A DNA stretch of 64,000 bases, from assembly GCF_003945595.2 (NCBI RefSeq), contig NW_024104418.1:612193-676192 (forward strand). Reading direction: 5' to 3'. Position numbers and translations under genes: made by a program. Below are positions 1 through 13,180 of this stretch, in pieces (the first letter of the stretch is position 1; each line of letters begins with the position of its first letter). A model generated the notes under the pieces. The model searched no databases. It was not told where the DNA came from and saw nothing but the letters and a program-made list of their open reading frames with translations. The stretch is from Pipra filicauda. Lineage: Eukaryota; Chordata; Aves; Passeriformes; Pipridae.

Positions 1-3000
1 TTACTTTATTGTCGTGTTGAATAAGCTTCTTCATATTTTCTGGCACTGTTTCTGCTTTTGAGGTTTAGTTTATTGTACAGATTGGATATTTGAAAGAATA
101 TCTGTGAGCGGAAAGACAGGTTATGTTATTTAGTACTAGTTCCTTCTAATAACCACATTGTTCAGAGCAAAGGGCAAGGACACTGTAGCTGATATTCTGT
201 GTATGGGTAAACATTTTTAAAAGTAAATAAGGTCTCCACTGATGACAGATAGCACCTTTTCTGACTATGACAGATAGCCATTCAGTGAGTTTTCTATATA
301 TCCACTGCACAAATTCTATTTCGTCAGCCTGATAAGGAAAAGTGATAGCAGATAGAAATCTGTGTCAACACAAAGTAAATTAAAAACAGGGTTCTTCCAT
401 CTGATAGTATCTTTTTATATAATTTAATTTCTTTAGCTAATGTTCTGTGTTTTACTTCAAAAGGTTATGGAAAAAGTGTGGCTGATGGATTACAAAGGAA
501 ATAGAAAAAGCTGCACAGGACATAACATCAAGTGTAACAAAAAGTGGTTGTTATAGTATGCATTATAAAACTCCATTTGATGTCACTTTATAAAAGCCAT
601 ATTTTTCCTCTAGGTTTAGAAAAAAACTAGATATTAAGAGGACAAAATATATTCAGATTTATCAGGATTGACATTGCCCATTTCCTGTGAAGTACTATAG
701 CCTAATGTCAATAACATTTGCATACTCCTTGGTCTTCAAACTTTATTTTTATGCTTGTTTTAGATGTTATTTGATTCACTCCATGGATTTTAATATTCAA
801 GGAACTCAGGAGAGCAAAATGGAAAGTTTCAAAATGGGAGAAGAAAATTCCATGTAAAATTCCTGTTAACAGTGGTTGGAGATCTTTATTTAATTCTCTG
901 TGATTTGTATTGAAAGTTCATTCAAAAATTCTAACAATGGAGCTTTAGTAGATTAGTGATTCATTCCAAAAGGTTTTCAAAAACATCTGGCATTTCACAA
1001 AAAAAAAAAGTAACAATTGGACTATTGAATATTTCAGAGGAGATGGAAACATCGTGGTTTGTCACAAATAGTAATGCTGATCACTGTTTATCACCAATTA
1101 CTGTAGAAAGATGTTTAAAGAGAGCAATACACATAATACACATTCTATTTGTAAAATCAAGCATTGTATAGTAATCAACATTGTCTTTAACCTTGAATCA
1201 ACTGACAAAATATGATTATAAATACGTGCTCTCTCTGAGAATAGAAGAGGTAACATAAGCAAAGAGCACACAAGAATACATTAAAATTACTTTTAAAAAT
1301 AGATTCCATTATAATAATTTGATGATCAACAACTCCTTCAGCCATTGTTTGTATGCTATGATTTTTCACCAAATGAAACCATTCACATATAGCCAGACTG
1401 CACACTTACTTGCAAAAGTTAGTACCTATAATTTCTAAAATAAGTATTAATGAAAAAAGGATAATTTAACAGTGCAACTCACCATATCGCACAGTACTTT
1501 TTTTTCTCACAGCTAGAGGTATTACAGGCCACTAGCATGTCATCTCTTTATTGTGCATTTAGTGGTTTTGAAAAATATGACATTGATAATTCTGAAAAGG
1601 TCTTTCTTTTACCTAGAGTTAAGATTGATCCACAATACTTTGCTTATGTGATTTCCAGTTTTTCCATATGGGTCTAGCTGTGAAATATTTCCATTCAACT
1701 CTTGACCCAGAAAATGGGCTTAAAACTTGAAAAATAAGGGAAGATTTAAATTGTCAATTCAGAACAGTGCTTAAGAGCATCTTTAAGTAGAATTATGTAA
1801 TTGACTCCTACTGAATTTACTACAGTTAGATGAATTATAGTAGCTTCCTGCACTACTAATGAAATTTTGTAAGCCAAGTTTCTGATCCACAGTTTAAAGA
1901 ATTCAGAGAAAACCTCTTTGCAAAGCAGGTGTAAAATAGTTCACAGTCAAAGTTGCCAAAGTACCTTTATAGAAATGTGCTATTGAATGAAAGGGCATTG
2001 TAGACATTTGATTCACTAAATGACTGACAAAAAAACCCTATAGAATATAATGGAAGACCATACCAGTGCCAAAAAAGTTTCTACAGAAAAGTTATCATAC
2101 AATATTCATTCATTTGCTGGTGTTTACAAAGGTAATTTCTTAGGGCACAAGTAAGATTTAATCTTAAAAACAAACAGTAAGAAATAAAAAGTACTAAAAT
2201 ATGAGCACACATACTTTATTTGCAAAATTGCAAAAACAAGAAATAAAATAAGTGAAAAAAAGAGATCAGGTTTTGATTATTTAGGAAATTATGCAACAAA
2301 ACACTCAGGGTTCTTTTTGTTGTTTATTTTGTTGGGGTTTTTTTAATGGAACAAAACACAGAAATACAGGACAGAAAATTATATGCACAGGAATTTGAAG
2401 AGGTAGGACCATTCAGAGCAAAATTTTCAACACCTTCAAATGCCTGTCATGTCGAAGAAATTCAAAAGGATCTTGTCTCATTCTAATTACCCTTATAGAA
2501 ATCTTTTAGAACAATATAAAAACTATAGCCATTATACAAATTTTGATTTGATTTTAACTTGGACAGATGACATCAATATTGTGTACCAAACTTTGGTTTG
2601 AAGCTTTTTTTACTAGTCTGTTCCTACATGCAGTCTTTAATACTCCTCATTTGAAAAGTTAAAAATCTGAAAATGCTGATACAGTTCCCCCACATCTGAG
2701 GCCTATAATTGGCAGGACAAGGTGAAGAGAGGGGTTTTGATCTATTCAGTACTTCCATTCAGCAATTAAATTTTCCCTTTAGTTTTGAGGTGGGTTCCGT
2801 TTGGTGTTTTTCTGTTGTTGGTTGGTCGATAGTTTTTTTTTTTTTCAGTAATCCAAAGCCTACTGAAATATTTAACTCTCCTTAAAAAGAAAAGAGAAGG
2901 GATCTTACGACTTAATTGCTAAATAATGTAAACCGGAAAAGAGCTGACCTTTCTCACATTTCCTATTGCTCTATCTGGAAAGCTTTTCTGCTCTATTACA

Positions 3001-5572
3001 TTTTCTATTTGTGGATGTTTGGATGCATGCAGGCAGGTGTAGCAGGGACGAGAAAAGCACAAGAAAAATGGTAATTTGATACTTTGTAGCTACAATTTGG
3101 GGCAAAAATCCAAGTAGCTTCAATCAATACCGTTTACTTTTACATTGTAGAAAATTTGCTGCTGTGGTTTTTTTACTTTTCTATATTAGGGATGATACTG
3201 ATTGCTACATACGTACCAACAAAGGGGTATTGATCAGGACATTCTGGAGACAAAGATAAAATTGTCTTGTGATTACAATGTGTCTTGTTCTTAGCAGGAA
3301 AAAAGAAACAAAATGTACATGATACAGCAAAAAGCATTCCCAATGTGATTTTGTCATGTTAATTGACATTCATTCCTTGTCATTTCCAGTAATATTTGTG
3401 TCTTTTGGTTGGCTGAGGTTCAAGCTCACCATGTCACCACGAAGAGCTGAAGAAAGGCTTAGACCCTGTCATTTCAGTACCAGAGAAATCTCAGTATCTC
3501 CTTCTTTTTATTCCTCAGGTGACTGAAGCATTAGGCAGTAATTTTGGAACTGTGTTCTTTGGGAGCCAAACTCTCAACAGTGTCAGAGCACTAGCACTTC
3601 CTGCAGGCACTGACAAAAAAGGCAGGGAGCAGATGCAGTGTACAAGGCAGTGTGGATTAGAAAGGCAAATGAGACTGAATACAGGGGAAGTAAATGTGAT
3701 TAATGCCTGTTACTGAGTTCCTTTTGTCTCCTTGCTGAAATTTCCTCTCCACTCAGGAAACTATATATATACACATATATATACATATATACTTAACATT
3801 CTATTCTTTTGTTATATTGATGGGTTTTCCTAACATGCACAGACAAAGATGTCTCCACTCCCTTTTCCCAGTCCAGTATTTCACTTAGTTTTAAGGAGAT
3901 AAGTATATTTTCTGAATAATAAACGATCCCTCACATAATATCCCCCTTCAAACAGAATAGGACCACAAACACAAAAAATTATGAAGAACTAGATGGTAAT
4001 CAGTTGCACTGTCATCGGACAAATCTTTATGTTACCCACTCTGATTTCCCTGCTGTCTCACAATAGTTCCTTCATTAACTGCACACAGATAGATTACTCA
4101 GCACTAAAGGAGAGCTTTCCCCAACCTTGGTCTCCAGAGTATTTCATGGGTAGTTAGCTGGACTACAATAAGAGTGAAAAAGAATGTCCCTGCAGGATAG
4201 AAGGGAAAGCAAGTACAGCACCAAACAAAATGAAATTGCAAAAATACACATGTGTAGTCGGCTCATCAAAATGCTCAAAAATTTGGTTTTTAATAATTTT
4301 TTTCTAATTAACCATCTGGTCCTACTTTTTAGAAAATGCTATGGTACTTTATTGGCACCTGTGGTACACGTGGTAAGTATACTAATACACTTTTCACTGA
4401 ACAGTGACCTAAAAAATTTTTTAAAAACATAAAAAATCATGACTTTTTTCCCAATATTTTCTGAGTGCCATGAATACTGCATTACACCTCAGGTTGGGGG
4501 AGGAAGGGAGAATTAAAAGAGAATGATGATCCAAAGAGTAGAAAATAATGCCCTCGGACACTCACTTAACATTCTTCTGACTTCCAGTCTCTGAAAAGCA
4601 TATGACAGCAGTTAGAATTAATTTTGCCAAACTGAAAAATATATCAAGTATTTTTGTAATTCAGACTAAAAATCTACTGCATGTTTTATGTCCTTCTATA
4701 CAAACCAAAACAAAATAAAAATTAGGGTTTTTACCCAGAAATATTATGCTCATTTGCTTTCATTTTCTACACACACAGGTCTTTTGCGGCTTAATGCAGC
4801 AAGAACAGAAAAGCAAATGTCATACAACTGAGTACACAGTTTATTTCTGAGGTGCCAGGGACACTGTTACTTTCACATTTGTTGAAAATTACAACTAATT
4901 AAATTTCTCAATAAAGTAAAAAAAAAATGATGATTTAGAATTTAAATAATTGCATCTGATAGGAGACACCAAAAAGGTGACCTGGTAAACATACTGACAA
5001 AGGATATATCCTTAGCTGGAGTCCCAAGACATCTCTGATAAGATCACCCAAAACCTCTGTGATGGTGAGTAGCTGGCAGGACAAAGAAACCTTGATGAGT
5101 TCATGACAAAGAAACAGTGATAATGAACTGACCTTCCAGGAAAACAGGAATCAGCAATAACTATTCTTGTAACTGATGCTGTGTGCCCACTTATGTATCT
5201 ACAGTAAAAAGGTACGAAAAGAACTCCTCTGCACCAGAGTCTTCCTGGGAATGACTGTCTGACTCCACACTACATGACACCACAACATGGATAATCACTA
5301 AAGTGAGAATTTTTCCTTCTTTGATTGGAGCAACTTGGTGAGTGTTGTAACACTAACATCTTGTGTAATACATTTATGGGGCACAAACACAGGCAAATGT
5401 TCATAAGTATATGTTTGCTTCAGTAGCTGGAATTCAGTAATTGCTTTACTGTAGTAATATATATACACATACATATAAAAATATACTTGCTCTCCTAGTG
5501 GTAATTTTGAAGTGACTTGTACATATATACAATATATTTGGGTTCAATAACAGTAGCCTTGTAGTAACTTGT
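1..5572. other. AT-rich non-coding DNA, no gene recognised
   Basis: No coding region, RNA gene or transposon could be recognised on either strand. Open frames are short (82 codons at most), with no domain or composition suggesting selection. An alternating TA/CA microsatellite lies at about 3762-3791, and a T-rich run at about 2830-2845. A splice-acceptor-like site at 3518 is discussed as a finding. The stretch is compatible with intergenic or intronic DNA. Confidence 0.6.
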
Positions 5573-5608
5573 ACATTCTCAGAAACTCAGACATTCTCAG
5601 AAACTAAG
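5573..5608. repeat. 18-bp tandem duplication
   Basis: Two adjacent 18-bp units, 5573-5590 and 5591-5608, share the core ACATTCTCAGAAACT and differ only near their ends. This is a simple local duplication, probably from replication slippage. No function is implied. Confidence 0.85.
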
Positions 5609-5794
5609 ACTTCTGTGATCTTGTGTATTGTAGAACCCTGAGAATCCCACAGTCACCATCTTTGCACACCTGATAGTCGGGGAACCCTCACAAGTCATGA
5701 CAGTAACCACTTCAGTATCATAGCAAAATGAAAATTTTAAATGACTACAACAGCTAAAGGAGAAGAGCCTCCTAGCATAATGGCAGAATGCTTA

Positions 5795-5860
5795 ACATGT
5801 TTGATAAGGTCAATTTCCACATGTTTGATAAGGTCGATTTCCACACATTTGATAAGGTCA
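5795..5860. repeat. 24-bp tandem repeat, 2.75 copies
   Basis: Units at 5795-5818, 5819-5842 and 5843-5860 (partial) share TTGATAAGGTC. Copies 1 and 2 differ at one base (CAATTTCC against CGATTTCC), and copy 3 starts with ACACA instead of ACATG. The near identity implies a fairly recent local duplication. It ends about 100 bp before the CR1 element and is not part of it. Confidence 0.9.
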
Positions 5861-6100
5861 TTCTCTGCTGTGCCCTTCTAGATAGGGATTTCTTTGTTGT
5901 TATGTATCATTCCACATTTCTTCAGACTAATACCTACCAAGAAGAAAAAAACCCAGAGAGGTAGAACATAATCACAGAATCATTAAGATTGGAAAGGACC
6001 TCCAAGATCATTGAGTCCAATCTGTGACAGATTACCAATTTGTCAACTAGCCCATAGGACTAATTGCTATGTTCAGTCATTTCTTGAACAATTCCAGGGA

Positions 6101-6340
6101 TTATGACTCCACAGCCTCCCTGAGCATCACATTCCAGTGCTTACTCACCTTTTCAGTGAAGAAATTCTTCCTGATTACCAACTTGAACCTCCCATGGTGC
6201 AGTTTGAGGCCATTTCCTCTCATCCTGTCACTAGATGCCTGGGAGAAGAGGTCAATCCCCACCCTGCTACATCCTCTTTTCAGGTAGTGGTAGAGAGCAA
6301 TAAGGTCTCCCCCAAGCCTCCTTTTCTCCCAGCTAAACAA
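6101..6340 (-). pseudogene. CR1 ORF2 C-terminal fragment
   Basis: A 79-codon frame carrying the CR1 ORF2 C-terminal tail: a [18 protein letters not shown] block, a 'VGIDLFSQ' block, then a '[28 protein letters not shown]' type segment. These are characteristic of avian CR1 copies and recur at 14754-14984 in this window. It belongs to the same insertion as 6675-6899 but is cut off from it by stops between 6340 and 6675. No independent function is expected. Confidence 0.85.
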
Positions 6341-6674
6341 CCCCAGCTCCCTCAGGTCCTCATAGGACCTATTTTATAGATCTTTCACCAGCTTCATTGC
6401 CTTTCTTCGGGCACAATCCAGCACCTCAATGTCTTTCTTCTACTGAGGGGCCTAGAACTGGACACAGTACTCAAAGTATGGCCTCACCAGTGTCAAGTAC
6501 AGGGGAAAAATGATTTCCCTGATTTTGCTGGCCACACTATAGAGGCCAGGATACCATTGGCCTTCTTGGCCACCTGGGCACACAATTGGCTCGTGTTCAG
6601 CTGCTGTCAATCAGCACCCCAAGATCCTTTTCTGACAGGTAGCTTTCCAGCTACTCTGTCCCCGGACTGTAGTG

Positions 6675-6899
6675 TTACATGGGGTTATTGTGATCCAAGT
6701 GCAGGACCCAGCACTTCACCTTATTGAATTTCATACCATTGGCCTTGGCCCATAGGTTCCACATGTCCAGATCCCTCTGCAGAGCCTTCCTACCCTCCAG
6801 TAGATCAACACTCCTGCCCAACTTGGTGTCATCTGCAAAATGAATGAGGGTGTTCTCAATTCCCTTGTCCAGATCATCAATAAAGATTTTAAACAGCAT
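6675..6899 (-). pseudogene. CR1 ORF2 reverse-transcriptase fragment
   Basis: A 74-codon open remnant of the CR1 ORF2 reverse transcriptase. The polymerase motif FADDTKL lies at residues 21-27, with the two catalytic aspartates encoded at about 6828-6833. Before it comes the FIDDLDKGI segment, which in CR1 precedes the active site. After it comes a region like the CR1 'LQRDLD...WA...MKFN..KC' stretch that follows the active site in LINE RTs. In an intact element ORF2 (endonuclease plus RT) copies the element RNA at a nicked target. Here the frame ends downstream at a stop, and the upstream sequence carries a stop in the same frame. The first ATG is internal to the RT and not a real start. Confidence 0.88.
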
Positions 6900-7150
6900 T
6901 GGCCCCCATATTGAGCCTTGGGAAACACCACTGTTGACTGGCTAACTGGATGTAGCACTATTCACCAGCAGTCTCTGGGCTCAGCCATCCAGTCAGTTTT
7001 TAAGCCAAGAGTGCACTTGTCTAAGCCACAGGCTACCAGCTTTTCCAGGAGAAAGGTGTGAGAGATGGTATCAAAGACTTAACTGAAGTCCAGGTAGACA
7101 ACATCCATAGCCTTTCCTTCATCCACTAGGTAGGTCACCTGGTCATTTCT

Positions 7151-9797
7151 TCATTACATTTCTGATAAAGAAAAGAAAATATTATTGTTTACAGTCATAA
7201 AGCTTATTTTTTTGAAATATCAACAGCCTTACAGAAGAAAATTACCTCTTAGTAATGAGCTGCCAAGGAGACAGAGCCATTGTCACAGCTAAATTTTCCA
7301 TATCATTCAAAATTTTAATTTTACTTCATGCTTAATGTTATGGCACAATGTTTAATATTATTAAGTTATCTCTAATAAAATATAGGGGAAGAAGAGTTCC
7401 CCAGCTTGAAAAGTGCTGCCACACAATGCTGAAAGAGGACCTCACCTGAGTGAGGTCAATGTTGGGATTTACCATAGAGGTAGGGCTCAGGTCCCTAGCG
7501 GGAAAATCACTAAGGTAATTCAAAATGCCCAAAAAATATCTCAGTGGGCATCAGACCATTTCAAAAACAGAACCTGCATTCTAATATGGACTGAGTCTGA
7601 CTTATCTTTAAACTAGTAGTTCTTCAGAATAAGTTGCAAAATTATAAAGGAGAGGAATAGCTTTCGTAGATCTCCACAAAGTACAAAATATATTGTTACA
7701 GTAAACATCCCAAACATATATTAACACCAATAAATAAAGACAACAGCACAGATGAGGCCATTGATTTATTCATAAATTTTGATCTGTTTTCACTTTGTTT
7801 ATGACCCCATTTAATCACTGCATGTTTTTAAGGTCGTTATAATAATCTCTTCTAATAATTTTTTATTATTAAATGATGCTTTATAGGCCAGTTCTATAAT
7901 CTTATCAATAACCATTTCACCATACATTTTTATAAAAAAGACTTACTAGTCAATTGTGGCTACCTCCTGGGAAGATAAATATTCTAAAAGTTGAATAAAC
8001 ATGACAAATAAAAATCCTCTGTTAGAAATGTGCCTTGCTATTTCCAGTGATTAATGACCAGCTCTGCCGTTCATACTGCATTCACACCGCAGGACATATT
8101 TGTCACTTGCCCTGCCCCAGCCCATCCTGTATCTCCTCCTTGACTATGCACTTGTCTCTCTAAAGGCAGATAACACATGTGAAGAAAAAAACATCCTTAT
8201 TCTTTCCCATCACTTTCCATACTGTCACATTTGAGCGCAATATTCTCCTGCATGCCTCCAAGTAAAATAGCCAACCTAGACTATAAGCAATGATAAAAAT
8301 GTAAATAAACTAGTTTTTAAATTGTATCTATTATTTTGCATTCGTAACAAGTCTCTATGCTTATGATCTAGCATGGGCTTAAGGATTATGTAAAATTATT
8401 GTGTTGATAGTATCTACTGTGCAATTACCATTTATTTTGATTGTGAGAAAAATTAATAGATTAGGTCAGAGAGTAGTCATTTTTTCTGTTATTTACTTTT
8501 TGAATTTACCACATTTATTCTGAATTTTGTGATATTTTTTTTTATGTGAACCATACACTCGACTGTCTGTTGCCATGTCACATGTTTTTTGCTTTATTTC
8601 TTGCTCAGTGGCTGAACAAGCAGAAAGATATGTCACAGAACAGTAGTCCGTGTCCACAACTGTGTCATGAAGCAGGGCTCTGAACAGCAACATAAATCCC
8701 ACTCCTTTCAAGTCTCAGAACTACTAGTTTCCCCTCTCCAGCTCCAACATTCCAGGTATATAACTTTCTTGTAGGAAAGCTTCTGCAGCTGCTTGACACC
8801 ACATTACTCTGTCTTGTGTCAGCTAACTGCTAGATGCATTGCTTCCAAAGTGGAATCCATGATCTTGGAACAGGTACTCAAGATCAGTATACCACAAATA
8901 GAGAGAGATGATTACTTCAACAGCCGGATTTGCAATAGTGAGCCTGTTGGGAAAAGGGCTGTCTGAGCTGGCTAATAATAAATTGTAATGGAAAGAGCTT
9001 TAGGTCTCCCTTAAGGTCTTTCCTAATCCATGGCAGAAGCACTTCATTCAAGGCTGAGTAGAAGCAGCTGGAACAGGATAGCAAGGAGGGAACAGCATTC
9101 ATGATATAACAAGGAAAAGAAGGGCCTAAGATGGGGAGAGATTCTCTGTTGTCCTTCCCCTAGCAATTGTAACACTAGCCCAGAAGTTAGCCCTAGTACA
9201 AATTCACTTCTGACTGTCCGTGGGAGCAACTGCAATTCCCTCCAGGTTTAACCCACAGCTACTTCCACCACAGAATCAAACACACTGCTAAGCCCTAGTT
9301 TATTGTGGTGTATCTAATATTTTCCAATACTGAGTTAATTTTCCAATTCCTCTCTATTTCGTATATTGAAGCTTATGATTCTCTGCTCCCTTAACTCCTT
9401 TTCTCATCTATTCTCCACCACTGCTCACCATAAGCAGTTTGCACCTACTATAAGAGGCTCCATTCAACAAGGTCCCACTCTTCCTGAATCAGGTTTTGCC
9501 TTCATCTAGCAATGGCAGTTGCTACATTGGCCCTGGGTAAAGGTTGCCTTTCTCTTGGTAAGTAATTACTCATAATGATCAGCATCAGTCAGATGACCAA
9601 ATTACCTTTGAAATTGTTGTCTCTTCTTTTGTGAGTTCTCAGTTTTAAGACAGGATCAGACTTAACGAGAGCTACACCAGAAGTTCCAGGGTGTCTTCAC
9701 TAACTTTTTTTCTCCCAAATGAACAGTTCTTACAACTTTTAATATTGTCTAAAAGATGGCCATCCAGGGGTTTCCCCTCTGTTACAGCTTTCTGCTG
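7151..9797. other. Non-coding DNA, nothing recognised
   Basis: AT-rich to about 8.7 kb, then more mixed in composition up to 9.8 kb. No frame over 72 codons, no CR1 signature, no RNA gene. The more GC-balanced part (8700-9800) could hold an old repeat that I cannot name. Confidence 0.55.
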
Positions 9798-9820
9798 AAA
9801 AAAAAAAAAAAAAAAAAAAA
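9798..9820. repeat. Poly(A) run of 23
   Basis: An uninterrupted run of 23 adenines on the plus strand. It could mark the tail of an old retroposed insertion on the plus strand, but I see no polyadenylation signal just upstream and no target duplication, so it may simply be a mononucleotide repeat. Confidence 0.9.
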
Positions 9821-12800
9821 GGCAATTGAGAAAGCAATATAAAGTCCTGCTGCAGTCCCTACATTTTGAGCATACTGTATTTCTTGGTGCAGATGAGCCA
9901 TCCACTAATAAGTTTTTCAGATTATCCAAACAAACTCCGAACTTCCTGCTGGTTCATTTCTCTGCATCCTTCTCTTTTCTCTTGTTGTCAGCAGCATGGT
10001 TCCTTCCATGCTGTTAGACCACCTGTTCAAAATAATAATAATAACAATACCCCTTACTGTTAAAAATATAGCATTTCTCCCAAGTTAACAAATTTCCCAT
10101 TACACCACTTTAAAATAATCTTGGTGCAATTAACATATCCTGATTGATCCCATTGGAACTATCCAGCCAGTATAATGTAACTAGTTAGTCTCCACAGGAA
10201 GAGTCAGCCAAATCACCTGCTCACACTCATGATGGGGTCTAAATTGAATTCTGCAGCCACAAGCTCTGGTAGAAGTCACAGTTTATTTGATATCCGCCAA
10301 GAGTAAGCTGTGCTGTTATGGAAGTAGCTGCCACATTCCCTGTACCACATTCAGTGCAAACAAAAAAGCTCAGTTTAGTGGGTATGCCACAATCCAGTAT
10401 CAAACCTCTTTCCTGCAGCTGGGCTCCCTACAGCAACAGTTACCTCCAACGGAGAGATGGTTCCAAAATTAAATTGCCTTCCCTCAAATACTGAATCTAA
10501 TAGCTTATATTTCTCTAATTACTCTCACTCCCATGGCATCCCTTCCTGGCTCTGGTAACAAGTGCGGAAGTGTCTTGTCTCTGCTCAGACATGGGGATAA
10601 GGTTATTGACATCACCCCTCAATGTCTGCAGAGTTTAGCAATGCCCTAAGGTTTGTTTAATTGGTGGAATTATTATTTTTTTTCTATTCTAGTACTATTT
10701 TTCCCATGGGACAGTTTTCGATATATATCAGCCTTTTTACAGCAGGGAGAACAGTAATAATCTCCAGCTGTGGGGAGAAATCAAGTGCAGAATTTAGTTC
10801 AGTTATGAAAAATAAATAAACTATGAACTATTAGAGATTGCTGAGTCAAGATTTGGCCAATGGTAGATGTGCAAGTGTGGAATACAATTGTATTGTATTT
10901 TACAAAAGAAAAACCAACCAAACCAAACCACACCAAACCAACCACACAAAGATACCACTGTTAGAGTATAAATGCAAAGGAATAAAGAAGCAATTATTGC
11001 TCAGAAGAATTGCAGTCTAACTACATTAAGTAGTATGTAGGACTGAGTAATAGTTCATATACTCAAGATTTTTGCCAGAAGGTTATGACAGAAACACCAG
11101 AAGTGACAGAGGAAGGAAATGAAGATAGAATGTCTCAAATTCAATCTGCAATCTTAATCAAGCTTATCCTTTCCTTCCTCTGAGGGTCCTGATTAGCTGC
11201 ACAAAATGACTGATTCCAAGCTACAGCTTATTTTGAATATATGTAGGCTGAGCCCACTCCTGTGACTTATGAGGAACAAAAATTATACCAAAGGCTATAA
11301 ACCCAACTAACCAACTAGACAAAAACCAAACAAACACAGGATTGATTGGATGTACCAACATCCTAGCTTCATGAAATACTTACATCCCAAAGATTCGTAG
11401 GACAATCAAATGGCTTCCCGAATAATTCACTTACCTTGCTGAAAAAAGTTCCTCCTCCAGACTTTATTTGGTATACCCATGGTATAACTTCAAAAAGGAA
11501 AGAAGCATTTCATTAACATCTAGATTTCTGAATTCATGCTATAGCCACCATTAGGCATGATCAGAAATTGCCAATGTTCATCTAATTAAAAATCTACCTG
11601 TGGAATGATTTAAACATATCTGCCATGTTTCCAAGATCAGCATCCTGCACTTTAGAAGAGATTTGAAGTATCTGTACTTTTAACAGCAAAACATCCAACG
11701 AACAATCTCAGCTATATTAAAAGAAAATGTTCAACATAGTCAGTTCTGGTTTTAAAGGTCACTATTGAAAGTTACATATGTAAAACAAATCTTGATCTTT
11801 TTTCCTTTTTGTAGCCTTTATAGAAATGTTAATTGTAGCATTAGGCTTTGCTAATATTAATCTGTTGGGGGGTTGTTTGGGGTTTTTTTTAAGTAAAAAA
11901 AAAAAAGGCAAATTTAAGCTGTTTTTCACTGTTGTTTTGTTTCATTTTTAAGTCAGAGACATGTTTTCAAGTTTGGTTAGGAACAAATTCCCACATGTCA
12001 TGAGTCTGAGAGGAACATGGAACAAAAGGTCAAATTTCACTTGCTGCTACATGTTTTTGTGTGGAAACCATTCCCACAGTGGGAGAAAGATGTAGCCTGA
12101 GAATTACTTGTGTGGGCATGGAAATCCTTAGAAAAAAATACAACTTAAACACAGCTGTGAATAAAATACCTGCCTAGCAGTGCTATATTCTTCCTTCTGC
12201 TGTGGTAAGTTTGGTAGGGGAGTGTTGTGGGTTATATATTTGGGGGTTTTTTAGATGTTAATGCTAATGATTGCATCTGGAAAACATATTCAAGGTAGTA
12301 CTTTTCCCCAGAAAACTCTTAGTTCCATCCTCTTGGCAGAAATTCAGTATCTATTGTTATTCACTACTATCCAAAATGTATTTACTATCTTTTGCATTAA
12401 CTACTTTTCCCAGAACCACCTATTGACCTTAAATTTCCTATTTTCTAGATTACATCTTCTAGTTTTATGGGGAATTTAGCTTCACAGAACTAAGAAAACC
12501 TTTCACTATTCATTTTATCATCCCAAGTCATGGCGTTGAAGTTTTTCATTTTGTTACCTATAAATCTTCTCCATTCAAATGAGGATAACTAGAAGCTCCT
12601 TAATTTTTAATTGAAAATTAGATCCTTGAGACTCAATAACACTTTTGTTGCATCTTCTGAAGGATATTAATATCCTCTCAATAAATCAGTGAGTAATTGT
12701 TCCCAAAGTTTTCTACCAGAGGACTCTCAAGTGCACAATATGATAACAGTGTAATCTTCAGTTTAGAATCCTCTCTTTCTGCTGCTACTGGCTCAGATTC

Positions 12801-13071
12801 TATTTGTGTTTCTAAAGGATGCTCTGCATGGAGTAATCAGTTTCAGTGATTTATTTTTTTTTCCCCTTAAAGAGTAACCTCTTTTCCTAATCACTGTGTT
12901 GAAAGCTTTCTGTATTTCAGATTAGTTTTGAAAACATAAGCAATAGTATTCTGTGAGTGACTCTTTTTTCTGTTATTGTTGTTGTTGGAAGGAACACAGA
13001 AAATTTTCTTTTTCAGACAAGGAGTATGTTTGTTTAGATCAGGATCAACAAATTACTAATTAATGAAATGA
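9821..13071. other. Non-coding DNA with an AACCA-type simple repeat
   Basis: No gene or recognisable transposon. A degenerate (AACCA)n repeat lies at about 10909-10950. The part from 9850 to 10620 is richer in C and T than its surroundings and may be a decayed repeat, but no diagnostic motif could be read. Longest open frame 85 codons, without domains. Confidence 0.55.
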
Positions 13072-13180
13072 ACATCAAAATCAACACTTCATAAATATGC
13101 TCACAAAAATATAGACATCCATGAGTACATGGATGTCTATATTTTTGTGAGCATATTTATGAAGTGTTGATTTTGGATGT
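13072..13180. repeat. Perfect 48-bp inverted repeat with 4-nt loop
   Basis: The left arm 13076-13123 and right arm 13128-13175 are exact reverse complements over all 48 bases, checked base by base, with the 4-nt spacer AGTA at 13124-13127. Skipping one unpaired G at 13176 lets 13072-13075 pair with 13177-13180, four more pairs. The arms are AT-rich. The DNA could extrude a cruciform, and a transcript from either strand would fold into one long hairpin. Perfect arms in otherwise unconstrained DNA imply recent origin or gene conversion between the arms. It resembles neither CR1 nor the LTRs in the window, and no flanking target duplication is visible. Confidence 0.97.

Larger units (their letters stand above)
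5966..7150 (-). mobile_element. CR1 LINE, 5'-truncated, minus strand
   Basis: Read on the minus strand, this is the 3' part of a CR1 non-LTR retrotransposon, about 1.2 kb of a normal 4-5 kb. The left edge (5966-6022) is the reverse complement of the CR1 3' end: CACAGAATCAT followed by a GGTTGGAAAGGACC-like block and a 'gagtccaa' block. Rightwards come the ORF2 C-terminal region (6101-6340), the reverse-transcriptase core (6675-6899) and upstream RT sequence resembling the CR1 region around 7080-7140 ('tgaagtccaggtagacaacatcca'). Frames are broken by stops and shifts, so the copy is dead. The right boundary near 7150 is where similarity fades, consistent with 5' truncation during target-primed reverse transcription. 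I saw no target-site duplication. Confidence 0.93.

Noticed and set aside
9660..9820. Processed pseudogene ending in the 23-A run
   Set aside because: No polyadenylation signal, no recognisable coding sequence upstream and no flanking duplication.
13076..13175. microRNA precursor call for the hairpin
   Set aside because: Real precursors are usually shorter, with mismatches and a larger loop. Perfect 48-bp arms with a 4-nt loop fit a recent foldback better; kept as a structural repeat.
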